From positions 62,001 to 126,000 of the forward strand of contig NZ_JAKKFD010000009.1 in NCBI RefSeq assembly GCF_022229005.1: a DNA stretch of 64,000 bases, written 5' to 3'. The notes beneath the pieces are model-generated. The model ran no database searches. It had not been told where the DNA came from and saw only the letters and a program-made list of their open reading frames with translations. Positions 32,730 to 40,846 of this stretch are shown here, in pieces (the first letter of the stretch is position 1; the number at the start of each line of letters is the position of its first letter). This DNA is from Micromonospora trifolii. Its GTDB lineage: Bacteria; Actinomycetota; Actinomycetes; Mycobacteriales; Micromonosporaceae. The position numbers were made by a program, and so were the translations under genes.

Positions 32730-33719
32730 GTGACTTACCTCGCCGCGGATGACCGCTACGACACCATGACCTACCGGCGCAGCGGACGCAGTGGCCTGCG
32801 GCTGCCCGCCGTCTCCCTCGGGCTGTGGCACAACTTCGGTCCGGACCGCCCGTTCGAACGGCAGCGCGACATCGTGCGCCGCGCCTTCGACCTGGGTGTC
32901 ACCCACTTCGACCTGGCCAACAACTACGGCCCGCCGCCCGGTTCGGCGGAGGAGAACTTCGGCCGGATGCTCGCCACCGACCTGAAGCCGTACCGCGACG
33001 AGTTGGTCATCTCCAGCAAGGCCGGGTACCTGATGTGGCCCGGCCCGTACGGGGAGTGGGGCTCGCGCAAGAACCTGATCTCGTCGCTGGACCAGTCGTT
33101 GGGCCGGATGGGGCTGGACTACGTCGACATCTTCTACTCGCACCGGTTCGACCCGGACACCCCCCTTGAGGAGACGATGGGGGCGCTCGACGCCATCGTC
33201 CGCTCCGGCAAGGCGCTCTACGTCGGCATCTCGAACTACAACTCGGAGCAGACCACGCGCGCCGCCGCGATCCTGCGCGAGCTGGGTACGCCGCTGTTGA
33301 TCAACCAGCCGTCGTACTCGATGCTCAACCGCTGGACCGAGTCCGACGGCCTGCTCGACACGCTGGAGCAGGTCGGTGCGGGCTGCATCGCGTACAGCCC
33401 GTTGGCCCAGGGCCTGCTGACCGACCGTTACCTGGGTGGCATCCCGGCCGACTCGCGGGTTCGCACCAGCGTCTTCCTCAACGAGAGCGACCTCAGCGAC
33501 GAGAAGATGGCCACGATCCGTGGGCTCGGCGCGGTCGCCGAGCGGCGCGGTCAGTCCCTCGCTCAGCTCGCGCTGGCCTGGGCGCTGCGTGACCCGCGGA
33601 TGACCAGCCTGATCATCGGGGCGAGCAGCGTCGAGCAGTTGGAGACGAACATCGCCGCGCTGGACAACCTCGACTTCACTGCCGACGAGTTGGCCGAGAT
33701 CGAGCGCCACCTGGGCTGA
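32730..33719 (+). CDS. Aldo/keto reductase, YghZ/L-glyceraldehyde-3-phosphate reductase-like
   Basis: The product (329 residues) contains LRLPAVSLGLWHNFG, FDLANNYGPPPGSAEENFG (catalytic Asp/Tyr), VISSKAGYLMWPGPYGEWGSRK (Lys; the segment typical of the YghZ group) and DIFYSHRFDPDTPLEETM (His). YghZ-type enzymes reduce methylglyoxal and related aldehydes. The NADPH site IIGASSVEQLETN is present. Start GTG 32730 rests on the leaderless -10 spacing. Divergent to the first reductase, with which it shares only the general fold. Confidence 0.88.
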   Translation: MTYLAADDRYDTMTYRRSGRSGLRLPAVSLGLWHNFGPDRPFERQRDIVRRAFDLGVTHFDLANNYGPPPGSAEENFGRMLATDLKPYRDELVISSKAGYLMWPGPYGEWGSRKNLISSLDQSLGRMGLDYVDIFYSHRFDPDTPLEETMGALDAIVRSGKALYVGISNYNSEQTTRAAAILRELGTPLLINQPSYSMLNRWTESDGLLDTLEQVGAGCIAYSPLAQGLLTDRYLGGIPADSRVRTSVFLNESDLSDEKMATIRGLGAVAERRGQSLAQLALAWALRDPRMTSLIIGASSVEQLETNIAALDNLDFTADELAEIERHLG

Positions 33720-33746
33720 ACGCCGTCGGACCCCGGGCGGGTCGGG

Positions 33747-34655
33747 TCACCAGATCCGGCGCCGCCCGGCCCGGTGGTTGCGCACCTCGCACTGCCGGCC
33801 CACCGGCGCGGCGGCGCTGCGCCGTCGCCGTCCGGCACCGATCAGCAGGGCCAGGAGCAGCACGGCGGCGGCACCGGCCAGCACCGGCCACCGGTCGCCG
33901 AGGTTGGTCACCGACGCCACCGGCACGCCCGGGTCGGCCGCCGCCGCCACCGCCGGCTCCGTGGTTGCCGGCCCACTCGCGGTGGCAGCCGCGCTCTTCG
34001 TCGCGGCGGCCTTCGCCGGGGTGGCGGTGGCCTTGGCACCCCGGAACACCACGTCCGAGCAGGAGTAGTAGGTGTCCGGGGTGTTGGAGTTCTGCCAGAT
34101 CGTGTAGATCAGGTGCCGGCCGCTGCGGCCCGCCGGCAACCGCCCCGCCAACTGGTACGCCCCGGCCCGCACCGGCGGGTCGGTCAGCGTCAGAAACGGG
34201 CGCGACTCCAGATCCGCCCAGGTCAGCTTCTTGCCGGGGTCGTAGTCGGGCGTGGTGACGTAGAGCCGGAAGGTGCCCCGGTGCTCGATGGTGGTCCGGT
34301 ACCGGAAGGTGAACTTCGCGCCGGTGGTCAGCGTGGTGCTGGGCCAGTCGGTGCGGGGCAGGTCCAGTCCCCGGTACGCGGACAGTCCGCCGCTGCACAG
34401 CTCACCGTCCGGGATCCGTTCCCGATCTCGCCCGTTGATCGTCGAAACGCGGACGTTGTCCCATTCGCGGACCGCCGCGCCGGCCTCGATCGCCGCCCGG
34501 CAGGCGCTGGTGGCCGCGTACCGGCCCTCGGGGCCGCAGGCCGCCGCGCGACTGATCGGGTCGGTCGGGGCACCGTGGGCGGCTGCGGGTGTGGCGGCCA
34601 GGGGCACTGTCGCGGTAGCGACCAGCACCGTGGCGAGGAGCCGGCGTACGGGCAT
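33747..34655 (-). CDS. AA10 lytic polysaccharide monooxygenase with C-terminal membrane anchor
   Basis: The 302-residue product has a signal peptide ending TPAAA, leaving His27 as the mature N-terminus (HGAPTDPISR), as required for the copper histidine brace. The second brace residue is His125 in IEHRGTFRLYVTTPDYDP, followed by LTWADLE, and the axial Phe is in YYSCSDVVF (204). These enzymes cleave chitin or cellulose oxidatively outside the cell. Instead of a carbohydrate-binding module, an Ala/Thr linker leads to a membrane helix near 257-275 and a basic tail, so it should stay on the cell surface. GGAGG lies 8 bases before ATG 34655. Confidence 0.88.
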   Translation of the reverse strand: MPVRRLLATVLVATATVPLAATPAAAHGAPTDPISRAAACGPEGRYAATSACRAAIEAGAAVREWDNVRVSTINGRDRERIPDGELCSGGLSAYRGLDLPRTDWPSTTLTTGAKFTFRYRTTIEHRGTFRLYVTTPDYDPGKKLTWADLESRPFLTLTDPPVRAGAYQLAGRLPAGRSGRHLIYTIWQNSNTPDTYYSCSDVVFRGAKATATPAKAAATKSAAATASGPATTEPAVAAAADPGVPVASVTNLGDRWPVLAGAAAVLLLALLIGAGRRRRSAAAPVGRQCEVRNHRAGRRRIW

Positions 34656-34779
34656 GAGGGTGACCTCCGCCCAGTGGTACGGCCGGGAGACGGCAAAGGT
34701 TCGACGCTGACCGGCCGGGAATCTGGCGGGTGGGTGCGGCGTTTCGATACTCGGAACCGCTTGCACCGAGGAGGCAGAG

Positions 34780-34902
34780 ATGAAGGTACGTAGCTCGTTG
34801 CGTGCATTGAAGCAGAAGCCGGGTTCGGTGGTGGTCCGCCGTCGCGGCCGGGTGGTAGTGGTAAACCGCGCCAACCCGCAGTGGAAGAGCCGTCAGGGCT
34901 GA
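34780..34902 (+). CDS. rpmJ: Ribosomal protein L36, cysteine-free (C-minus) paralogue
   Basis: This 40-residue basic protein starts [20 protein letters not shown], contains [17 protein letters not shown] and ends SRQG, which matches bacterial L36. It has none of the zinc-binding cysteines or histidine of the standard form, so it is the zinc-independent paralogue (also called YkgO or RpmJ2) that can replace the zinc form in the large ribosomal subunit. A strong AGGAGG precedes the ATG and a textbook terminator follows. I see no convincing Zur operator. It is monocistronic, away from other ribosomal protein genes. Confidence 0.9.
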   Translation: MKVRSSLRALKQKPGSVVVRRRGRVVVVNRANPQWKSRQG

Positions 34903-34930
34903 TCCAGCCCTTATCGGACATCTAGTCGCC

Positions 34931-34965
34931 AACGCCCTGACCGGGTCATCCGGTCGGGGCGTTTT
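34931..34965 (+). terminator. Intrinsic terminator of the L36 gene
   Basis: A long GC-rich hairpin (AACGCCC-GACCGG against CCGGTC-GGGCGTT) is followed by TTTT, 28 bases after the stop codon. Confidence 0.85.
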
Positions 34966-34975
34966 CGCGTACGTC

Positions 34976-36490
34976 TCAACGCGGGCTGAGCAGTCCTGCC
35001 ACCAGCGGTCGGCCGGCCACGAGGGCCAGCGGGTCGACCCGGACACCGAACCTGTCCCGCAGCGCCCGGCGGGCGGCGTGCACCCCGCACATCCCGTGTA
35101 CCGCCTGCCCGGGCGGGGTGGACGCCGAGCAGAGGTAGACCCCGGGCAGCGGGGTCCGGTACGGGTCCCACCGGGGCACCGGCCGCGCTAGCAGTTGCCA
35201 TGCGGTGGTGGCCCCACCGGAGATGTCACCGCCGAGATAGTTCGGGTTGTACGACTCCCACCGGTCGGCGGTGATCACGTGTTCGGCCAGGATCAGGTCC
35301 CGGAAACCCGGGGCGAAGCGTTCCACCTGGTCCTTGACCTGTTCCCGGACGTCGCGCGGCGACCCGTTCGGCACGTGCGCGTACGTCCAGAGCACCTGCC
35401 GACCCTTCGGTGCCCGGGACGGGTCGACCACCCCGGGTTGGGCCGCGAGCACGAACGGGCGCGCGGCGTGCCGGCCGGCGGCGACCGCTGCCTCAGCGGC
35501 GACGACCTCCTCACGGGTGCCGGCGAGGTGCAGGGTGCCGGCCCGCGCACAGCCGGGTGCCAGCCAGGGCACCGGACCGGCCAACGCGAAGTCCACCTTG
35601 CACGCGGCCCCACCGCGTCGGTACGCGCGCAGGCTCCGGGCATATCCGGAGGGCAGTCGCGAGCCAGCCAGGCGGAGCAGACCAGCGGGGGCCACGTCGA
35701 GGAGGACCGCGCGGGCCGGCGGAAGCTGCGCGAGGTCATGGATCGGGGCCTCGGTGATGATGCGGCCGCCCCGACGACGAAGTTCGGCGGCGAGGGCGTC
35801 GACGATGCGCTGGCTGCCGCCCTCCGGCACCGGCCAGCCCACACCGTGCGCGAGTGCGGCCAGCACCACGCCCACAGCGGTGGCGCCGACGCCACGGGCC
35901 GGCGCGATGGCGTGGGCGTTCACACCGGTCAACATCGCCGGTGCCAGGTCGTCGGAGAAGTCCAGGGGCCCCCGGGCCACCAGTCGGCGAATCAGTCGCA
36001 ACGCCAGTCGACCGGCCGTCCAGGGGTGGGCCGGTGGGCTTCGAAGGTCCGACATGACCAGGTCGGCCAGGTCGCTCCAGTGCCGCACCAGGGGGCCGAG
36101 CAGGTTACGCCACGCCGGCCCGTCCCGCCCCAGACCGTGAACCGTCCGCGGCAGGTCCCGCCAGGCGAGGCCAGCGCGTCCGCCGTCCAACGGATGAGCG
36201 TAGGAGACCTCCGGGTGCAGCAGCTTCACGCCGTGCGCCGCCAGGTCGAAGGCGCGGAAGAAGGGCGAGGCCAGCGCCATCGGATGGACCGCCGAGCAGA
36301 CGTCGTGCTGGTAGCCCGGCAGCGTCAGCTCACGCGTTCGCGCGCCGCCACCCACGGTCGCCGCGGCCTCATACACCTCCACCTGGAGGCCCGCTCCCGC
36401 CATCACCAGCGCCGCGGCGAGCCCGTTCGGGCCGGCGCCAACAACGACCACGTCGGTACGGACGCGACGGCCCTCGCTGTCGAACGTCAC
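34976..36490 (-). CDS. FAD-dependent phytoene desaturase-like oxidoreductase
   Basis: The 504-residue flavoprotein has an N-terminal dinucleotide-binding motif VVVVGAGPNGLAAALVMAGAGLQVEVYEA and the second FAD contact near its C-terminus in PLPGVYLCSASTPPGQAVHGMCGVHAARRALRD. The layout is that of the CrtI/amine oxidase-like NAD(P)/FAD oxidoreductases. No carotenoid genes are nearby, so the substrate is open. It starts with GTG at 36490 and is followed only by the L36 terminator region on the opposite strand. It lies downstream of the SDP-like operon on the same strand but is unlikely to be part of that system. Confidence 0.8.
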   Translation of the reverse strand: MTFDSEGRRVRTDVVVVGAGPNGLAAALVMAGAGLQVEVYEAAATVGGGARTRELTLPGYQHDVCSAVHPMALASPFFRAFDLAAHGVKLLHPEVSYAHPLDGGRAGLAWRDLPRTVHGLGRDGPAWRNLLGPLVRHWSDLADLVMSDLRSPPAHPWTAGRLALRLIRRLVARGPLDFSDDLAPAMLTGVNAHAIAPARGVGATAVGVVLAALAHGVGWPVPEGGSQRIVDALAAELRRRGGRIITEAPIHDLAQLPPARAVLLDVAPAGLLRLAGSRLPSGYARSLRAYRRGGAACKVDFALAGPVPWLAPGCARAGTLHLAGTREEVVAAEAAVAAGRHAARPFVLAAQPGVVDPSRAPKGRQVLWTYAHVPNGSPRDVREQVKDQVERFAPGFRDLILAEHVITADRWESYNPNYLGGDISGGATTAWQLLARPVPRWDPYRTPLPGVYLCSASTPPGQAVHGMCGVHAARRALRDRFGVRVDPLALVAGRPLVAGLLSPR

Positions 36491-36571
36491 CCGGACCGCC
36501 GTTGCCCAGGCCCTCGATGACGAGGCCGGTCAGGGGGTGACGCCGGCTGGCCTCGTCGTCGGGGTGAGCGC

Positions 36572-36934
36572 TCAACGCCCATCGTCCACCGCAAGCGCGG
36601 CACGGTTGCCGACGTAGCCCAGGTAGAGCAGGTAGGGAACGACAAGCACGGCGAGCACCAGGACCGCCCCGATGACCGGCGGATCACCGAAGGCCGCGCC
36701 GAGGACGACTGGCAGCGGCGACAGCACGGCCAACAGGATCCCGGTCCGGTAGAGCGGGCGTTCGACCCGGCGGTGTGCCGCGTACCAGTGCTCGGTCGAC
36801 TTCATGGTCGCGGCGGTCCGCACCCCGGGGCTGCGGTACATGTTCACCGACGGCCGCAGGGAGGCCCGGGCGCTGAAGGCGACGAGCCACCCGAGGAATG
36901 CGTAAACCACAGAAATGAATGCTCCGGCCAGCAA
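36572..36934 (-). CDS. sdpI: SdpI-family membrane protein, candidate SDP immunity protein
   Basis: The 120-residue product has about three membrane helices and the SdpI/YfhL motif SPGVRTAATMKSTEHWYAAHRR between the first two. In Bacillus subtilis SdpI protects the cell from the SDP toxin and also signals to a regulator; B. subtilis SdpI is longer (about 207 residues), so this is a short form. TTG 36934 is the start, supported by a perfect AGGAGG six bases upstream. The gene follows sdpB by 49 bases in the same direction, which supports an immunity role. Confidence 0.72.
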   Translation of the reverse strand: MLAGAFISVVYAFLGWLVAFSARASLRPSVNMYRSPGVRTAATMKSTEHWYAAHRRVERPLYRTGILLAVLSPLPVVLGAAFGDPPVIGAVLVLAVLVVPYLLYLGYVGNRAALAVDDGR

Positions 36935-36983
36935 TGTCCACCTCCTGACGCATCAGTTAGCGTCATTGTACAATCTCTCCCAA

Positions 36984-38096
36984 TTAGGTGCTATTCGCGC
37001 CGACGGGTGCCCCCGGCCCGTCCGCGTCGCGGGGCTCTCGGTTCGCGCCCCGGGTGCCGTCGGCCGCCACCCCCACCAGGTCGTCGAGCTCGGCGTCGGG
37101 ACGGGCCTCGACAGGTGCGGGCGACGTGGGCACCGGCAGATTGGGGCGCCGGCGCGCCCGGCGACCCAGCGGCGCGAGCAGGGCGCCAACCTGGGCCGCC
37201 CGCCGGCGTAGGCCAGGGAAGTCGTTGTCGAAGCCCAGGTACATGACCAGCAGCGCCGCCATCGCGATCCAGAAGGTGACCAGGCCGAAGACGATCGCGA
37301 TCATCCCGTGGAACGCGAGGCCCAGGACGAGCAGGACCCGCCGACTCCGACGACCGGCGAAGATGGCCGCCGCCAGCGCGAGTTCGAGCGCCAGCCCGCC
37401 CCAGGTGATCAGAGCGGTGCTGACCGGGGTCGAGGTGATGGCGAACGCGATGTCGTCGCGGACGTCGCCCGGGACGAAGAGCGGATCCCGGAACCAGTAG
37501 TAGATCGCCGTTCCGTCCTGCCATTCCGTCACCCGGAACTTGGAGACGGCGGCGTCCAGGTAGATCACGCATGCCTGGAGGCGTACGAGTACGACCACCG
37601 AGAGGCCGAAGATCGTGCGGAAGTCCAGCACGGGATTGGATAGCAGCCGGGCCCGACGGTGGGGATCGACCCGCCAGACCCAGCGCCGGCCGTCCGCGAG
37701 CGCGAGCGGGAGCAGCAGGAGCGCCAGGTTGCTGGCCACCTGGTCACCTCCCTCGGGGAGGGAGATGGAGAACGAGACGCTCCAGGTCACCCAGACGTGC
37801 GGGAGTGCGAGCAACCGCGGCCGCCAACCGGAGAGCACCAGGAGCAGGACTGCGATGCCGACGTACCGCCAGAGTGCGGGAGACCCCTGGCAGAGCATGC
37901 TCACGGTGCCGAGCGGCTCCACACAGACGGGCGGCTGCTCGGCGTCGATGCGAGGGTGGAACAGGATCGACGGGCCGTTGAACGACAGCGTGAGCAAGGT
38001 GCCGAGAGCGGTGAGGGTCCGCATCAGCACGTACGCCCAACCCCACGGGTCGATCCACAGGAAATCGGACCTGACCTGCCGGTGCAGCAGCTTCAC
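36984..38096 (-). CDS. sdpB: SdpB-family (HTTM domain) toxin maturation protein
   Basis: This 370-residue integral membrane protein has about seven to nine helices and an HTTM-type region (WIDPWGWAYVLMRTLTALGTLLTLSF; YLDAAVSKFRVTEWQDGTAIYYWFRDPLFV). HTTM domains are related to vitamin K-dependent gamma-carboxylase. SdpB-type proteins carry this fold and are required with SdpA to produce active SDP toxin. GTG 38096 overlaps the sdpA stop in GTGA, giving translational coupling; an upstream ATG at 38111 is possible. A long charged C-terminal tail (about 55 residues) follows the last helix and is unusual. Confidence 0.78.
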   Translation of the reverse strand: MKLLHRQVRSDFLWIDPWGWAYVLMRTLTALGTLLTLSFNGPSILFHPRIDAEQPPVCVEPLGTVSMLCQGSPALWRYVGIAVLLLVLSGWRPRLLALPHVWVTWSVSFSISLPEGGDQVASNLALLLLPLALADGRRWVWRVDPHRRARLLSNPVLDFRTIFGLSVVVLVRLQACVIYLDAAVSKFRVTEWQDGTAIYYWFRDPLFVPGDVRDDIAFAITSTPVSTALITWGGLALELALAAAIFAGRRSRRVLLVLGLAFHGMIAIVFGLVTFWIAMAALLVMYLGFDNDFPGLRRRAAQVGALLAPLGRRARRRPNLPVPTSPAPVEARPDAELDDLVGVAADGTRGANREPRDADGPGAPVGANST

Positions 38097-38743
38097 CGCT
38101 CGCCCTCGCATTCACTCCGCACTGTCACGACCTTCACCTTGGCGTTGCCGGTGGGGAAGTCTCGCCACTCGAACGAGGTCGGCTTGTACATGACCAGGCC
38201 CACAGTTCCGCAGTAGATCGGGTTGGGTGAGGGGTTTCGGACGGTGGCGACCGGGCTGGCGGCGGCGGCCTCCAGACAGTCCAGCGCCTCCCTGCTGCGG
38301 CACTCGGTCAGCTTGGTCAGATTCTGGTCCAGTGCCTTGGTCATGAAGGCCAGCTCAAGCCCGTGCGTCCGGGTCTTCCGGCTGATCCCAAAGGCGCTGC
38401 CAACCCCGTTGTTGTGACCATGGTCGATGGTCTTCCACCTGCCCGGCGCCTCCCGGGTGTAGCCCTGCACCTGTTCGGAGCGCGGGTCCTTGGTGAAGAA
38501 GGACCAACCCTGCGGGAAACCCTGGAGGAAACCGTTCGAGATGCTGTTCGGCAACTCGCGCCCGATGGCGGACTCGGAGAGCCGACTCAGCCCCGCCATC
38601 GCCACGATCGCGAGGCAGACGGCCAACCAGAGCACTGTCAGCGCGACGTCCCGCCCGGATCGGATGCTCAGACCGGGGAGGGGGCGGAGCTTCTCCAGCT
38701 CCGCCCGCCCCGTGTCCTGTTCGTGAATACTCACAGGAATCAC
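38093..38743 (-). CDS. sdpA: SdpA-family toxin maturation protein
   Basis: The 216-residue product has an N-terminal cytoplasmic segment, one membrane helix (VALTVLWLAVCLAIVAMAG) and a C-terminal domain starting FPQGWSFFTKDPRSEQ, the characteristic SdpA motif. In B. subtilis SdpA and SdpB together make the SDP peptide toxic. Several cysteines (ECRS, LDCLEA, IYCGT, ECEGER) lie in the C-terminal domain. GTG 38743 has AAGGA five bases upstream. The gene lies 22 bases after sdpC and overlaps sdpB by four bases. Confidence 0.85.
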   Translation of the reverse strand: MIPVSIHEQDTGRAELEKLRPLPGLSIRSGRDVALTVLWLAVCLAIVAMAGLSRLSESAIGRELPNSISNGFLQGFPQGWSFFTKDPRSEQVQGYTREAPGRWKTIDHGHNNGVGSAFGISRKTRTHGLELAFMTKALDQNLTKLTECRSREALDCLEAAAASPVATVRNPSPNPIYCGTVGLVMYKPTSFEWRDFPTGNAKVKVVTVRSECEGER

Positions 38744-38765
38744 TGACTTCCTTGCTCAGTGTTCG

Positions 38766-39425
38766 TCAGTCGGCCAGTCGGACGGTCAGGTCGCGGATGA
38801 ACGCCTCACCACCCGGGCTGTTCTCGTCCGGCCTGGCAATGCCCCAGAACCCGTTGACCCAGGTCCCAGCGTTGACGATCGCGACGACGTTGACGGCGGC
38901 GACGTAGTTGAGGACAGCACCGCCGGTCGACACCGCGACCGCCACCACGGCACAGGCGACCGCACCGACGGTGCAGTTGGCGCCCATGTCGCTCTCCGTC
39001 TGCTTGGTGCTCGCAGCCGGGTACAGCTTCTTGATGGCCGCCTCGATCCGCGCCTGCCCGCCCTCAAGCGCCTCGGTGACCAGGTACGGGTCACCGGAAC
39101 GCATCTGACGGCCGAACTCGGCCAGATATCCCGGCTCGGCGAGGGATATCTGCTGGACCAGCTCGTTCCACGCCTTGCCGTGCGGCTCGACTGCGGCATC
39201 GGCCGCGGCGATCCGCGGGATCCGCAGCTGCTCGTCGCCCGCACCGCTGTAGATCGCGCGGAAGATCCGCTCGCCCTCAGCGGCAGCGGCCTGTTCCCGA
39301 TCGACACCGACCGCGAACGTGGAGCTACCGGTCGGTGCGCTCTCCGCCGCGTACGCGGGGAGCGAGCCGAGCACCATGGCGGAAGCCAGGAGCGCGGTGA
39401 CTACCGTCTTACGCTTGTTTCGCAA
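38766..39425 (-). CDS. sdpC: SdpC-family pro-toxin (sporulation-delaying-protein-like)
   Basis: The 219-residue pre-pro-protein has a signal peptide (MRNKRKTVVTALLASAMVLG, cleavage near AYA-AE at 26-27), the SdpC-type motif GERIFRAIYSGAGDEQLRIP, a helical pro-region and a hydrophobic core at about 151-189. That core begins with the only two cysteines (C151 and C158, in CTVGAVAC). In B. subtilis the mature SDP is a 42-residue peptide from the equivalent place, with a disulfide between two nearby cysteines. Start TTG 39425 has GGAAG about five bases upstream; there is no better codon. Cleavage sites here are inferred. Confidence 0.82.
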   Translation of the reverse strand: MRNKRKTVVTALLASAMVLGSLPAYAAESAPTGSSTFAVGVDREQAAAAEGERIFRAIYSGAGDEQLRIPRIAAADAAVEPHGKAWNELVQQISLAEPGYLAEFGRQMRSGDPYLVTEALEGGQARIEAAIKKLYPAASTKQTESDMGANCTVGAVACAVVAVAVSTGGAVLNYVAAVNVVAIVNAGTWVNGFWGIARPDENSPGGEAFIRDLTVRLAD

Positions 39426-39637
39426 CTACCCTTCCTCTCTTCGCCCGCCTGGGCACGACGAACACCAGGCGAGTCGAACCGGGGACGGGTGGCGTGCACG
39501 GCCGCCCTGACGAGTGGTCGCACTGGTTCCCCGTCCCGGCCCGCTGCGCGGTGGTTGTCAGCTTCGGCGGTGATCCGGTGTGTACAGAACGTTAGGGATG
39601 TGCGCCGCGGCTGTCGTCGTACCGGAGTTGACACCTT

Positions 39638-39658
39638 CCGTACTCCTTTCGAGTACGG
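39638..39658. promoter_or_regulatory. 21-bp palindrome between the LuxR-type regulator and the SDP-like operon
   Basis: CCGTACTC, a 5-base loop CTTTC, and GAGTACGG form a perfect inverted repeat immediately after the stop of the regulator gene and 213 bases before sdpC. It could be a stem-loop ending the regulator transcript (no T-run) or a binding site of that regulator for the SDP-like operon. Confidence 0.5.
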
Positions 39659-39659
39659 A

Positions 39660-40367
39660 CTACGCCGACTGGCCGTATTCGGCGGTGGCGTGCAGGGACA
39701 GTCCGGCTGCGTACGCCCGCAGGACGAGCTGCACCCGGTCACGAGCGTCGAGTTTGACCCGGATCCGGCTGACATGGGTCTTCGCGGTGAGATCGCTGAT
39801 GTGCAACCGCCGCGCGATCTCGGTGTTGTTGTAGCCTTGGGCGACGAGTGCGAGGACTTCGCGTTCACGCAGACTCAGCAGGCCCAGCCCGACCTCCCCG
39901 GCCATCGCCGCACAGGTCTCGCCGTCACTGCGACCGACGTGGCGTAGGACACCTCCGGCGTGATCCGGGCTCAGCACCAGGCTGCCGGCGGCCACCACCC
40001 TGATGGCGTCCAGTAGCCCCTCGGCCGAGGTCTCCTTGCTCAGCACCGAGCGAGCGCCGGCCCGGAGCAGCCGGACAGACTGCTCCGGGCCGCTGCGGGC
40101 GGTGAAGACGAGCACACCGATGCCACCCAGGGCCGGGTCGCTCGTCAGGCGCGCGGTGGTGTCGACGCAGTGGCCGGGATCTGAGTCGAAGTCGAGCAGG
40201 ATGACGTTCGGTTGGATCCGCCGGGCAACCATCGTGGCGGCAGCTCCGTCGGCGGCCTCCGCTACCGCCGACATGCCCGGCGTGGAATTCAGCAACAGCC
40301 CTATGGCGGTACGGACCGGCGGGTGTTCACTGGCGACAAGAATCTTTATTTTCCCAGGCGCGCTCAT
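39660..40367 (-). CDS. LuxR/NarL-type response regulator with altered receiver pocket
   Basis: The 235-residue product has a receiver-like domain and a C-terminal LuxR HTH (LSLREREVLALVAQGYNNTEIARRLHISDLTAKTHVSRIRVKLDARDR). The phospho-site Asp59 (VILLDFD), Thr89 and Lys111 are kept, but the paired acidic residues at the start are Ser13-Glu14 (LVASEHPP), so magnesium binding and phosphorylation may be weakened. No kinase gene is adjacent. Being directly upstream of the SDP-like operon on the same strand, it is a candidate regulator of that operon. AUG start. Confidence 0.85.
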   Translation of the reverse strand: MSAPGKIKILVASEHPPVRTAIGLLLNSTPGMSAVAEAADGAAATMVARRIQPNVILLDFDSDPGHCVDTTARLTSDPALGGIGVLVFTARSGPEQSVRLLRAGARSVLSKETSAEGLLDAIRVVAAGSLVLSPDHAGGVLRHVGRSDGETCAAMAGEVGLGLLSLREREVLALVAQGYNNTEIARRLHISDLTAKTHVSRIRVKLDARDRVQLVLRAYAAGLSLHATAEYGQSA

Positions 40368-40846
40368 GCAGTTTTCCCCGTTGGTCTATTCGCAAGGAAC
40401 ATCGGCGTGCCGTGCGCTGCGACCTGCTACACAAATCGCCCGGCCAGGGTTCATCGGCAGAGTGACGAATGAGCGTCCGGTCCGACCACCTGACGAGGTG
40501 GGCAGTGACGTTGACGCATGCCTATTCCCTGTCGCAGGAGAGACCATCATGGCCGAACGGTCATGGTCAACTGGCTGTCCTGATTAGGACATCGCCGTAA
40601 CGTCGGAGCAACATATCCGACATGTTCTGCCATTAAGCCTATCCGGGGATACCCGAGTTTTCCCTGATCGCGATGAATCAACGCGGCCGGGAGCGGCTCG
40701 ACCCTCAGGGCCCCGTGCTGCCGCGATCACACGTCTCCGCCGGACGATGAGCAGCGAAGGTCGCCGCCTCGACCCGACGGTAGACCCTTCGAGGACCGCC
40801 GGCAGCCCGGTCGACCACGCTTTAGAAGCTGCTATTCTGTTGCCTC
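40368..40846. other. 479-base intergenic region
   Basis: This gap between two divergent HTH regulator genes is AT-richer than its surroundings. I find no convincing ORF, RNA gene or repeat in it; short open frames lack ribosome binding sites. It must hold the two divergent promoters; TATTCT about 8 bases before ATG 40847 is the only clear -10 candidate. Confidence 0.5.

Noticed and set aside
34656..34779. Zur operator before the cysteine-free L36 gene
   Set aside because: I searched by eye for an AT-centred inverted repeat of the TGAAAATGATTTTCA type and found none; only a GATACT -10-like box is present.
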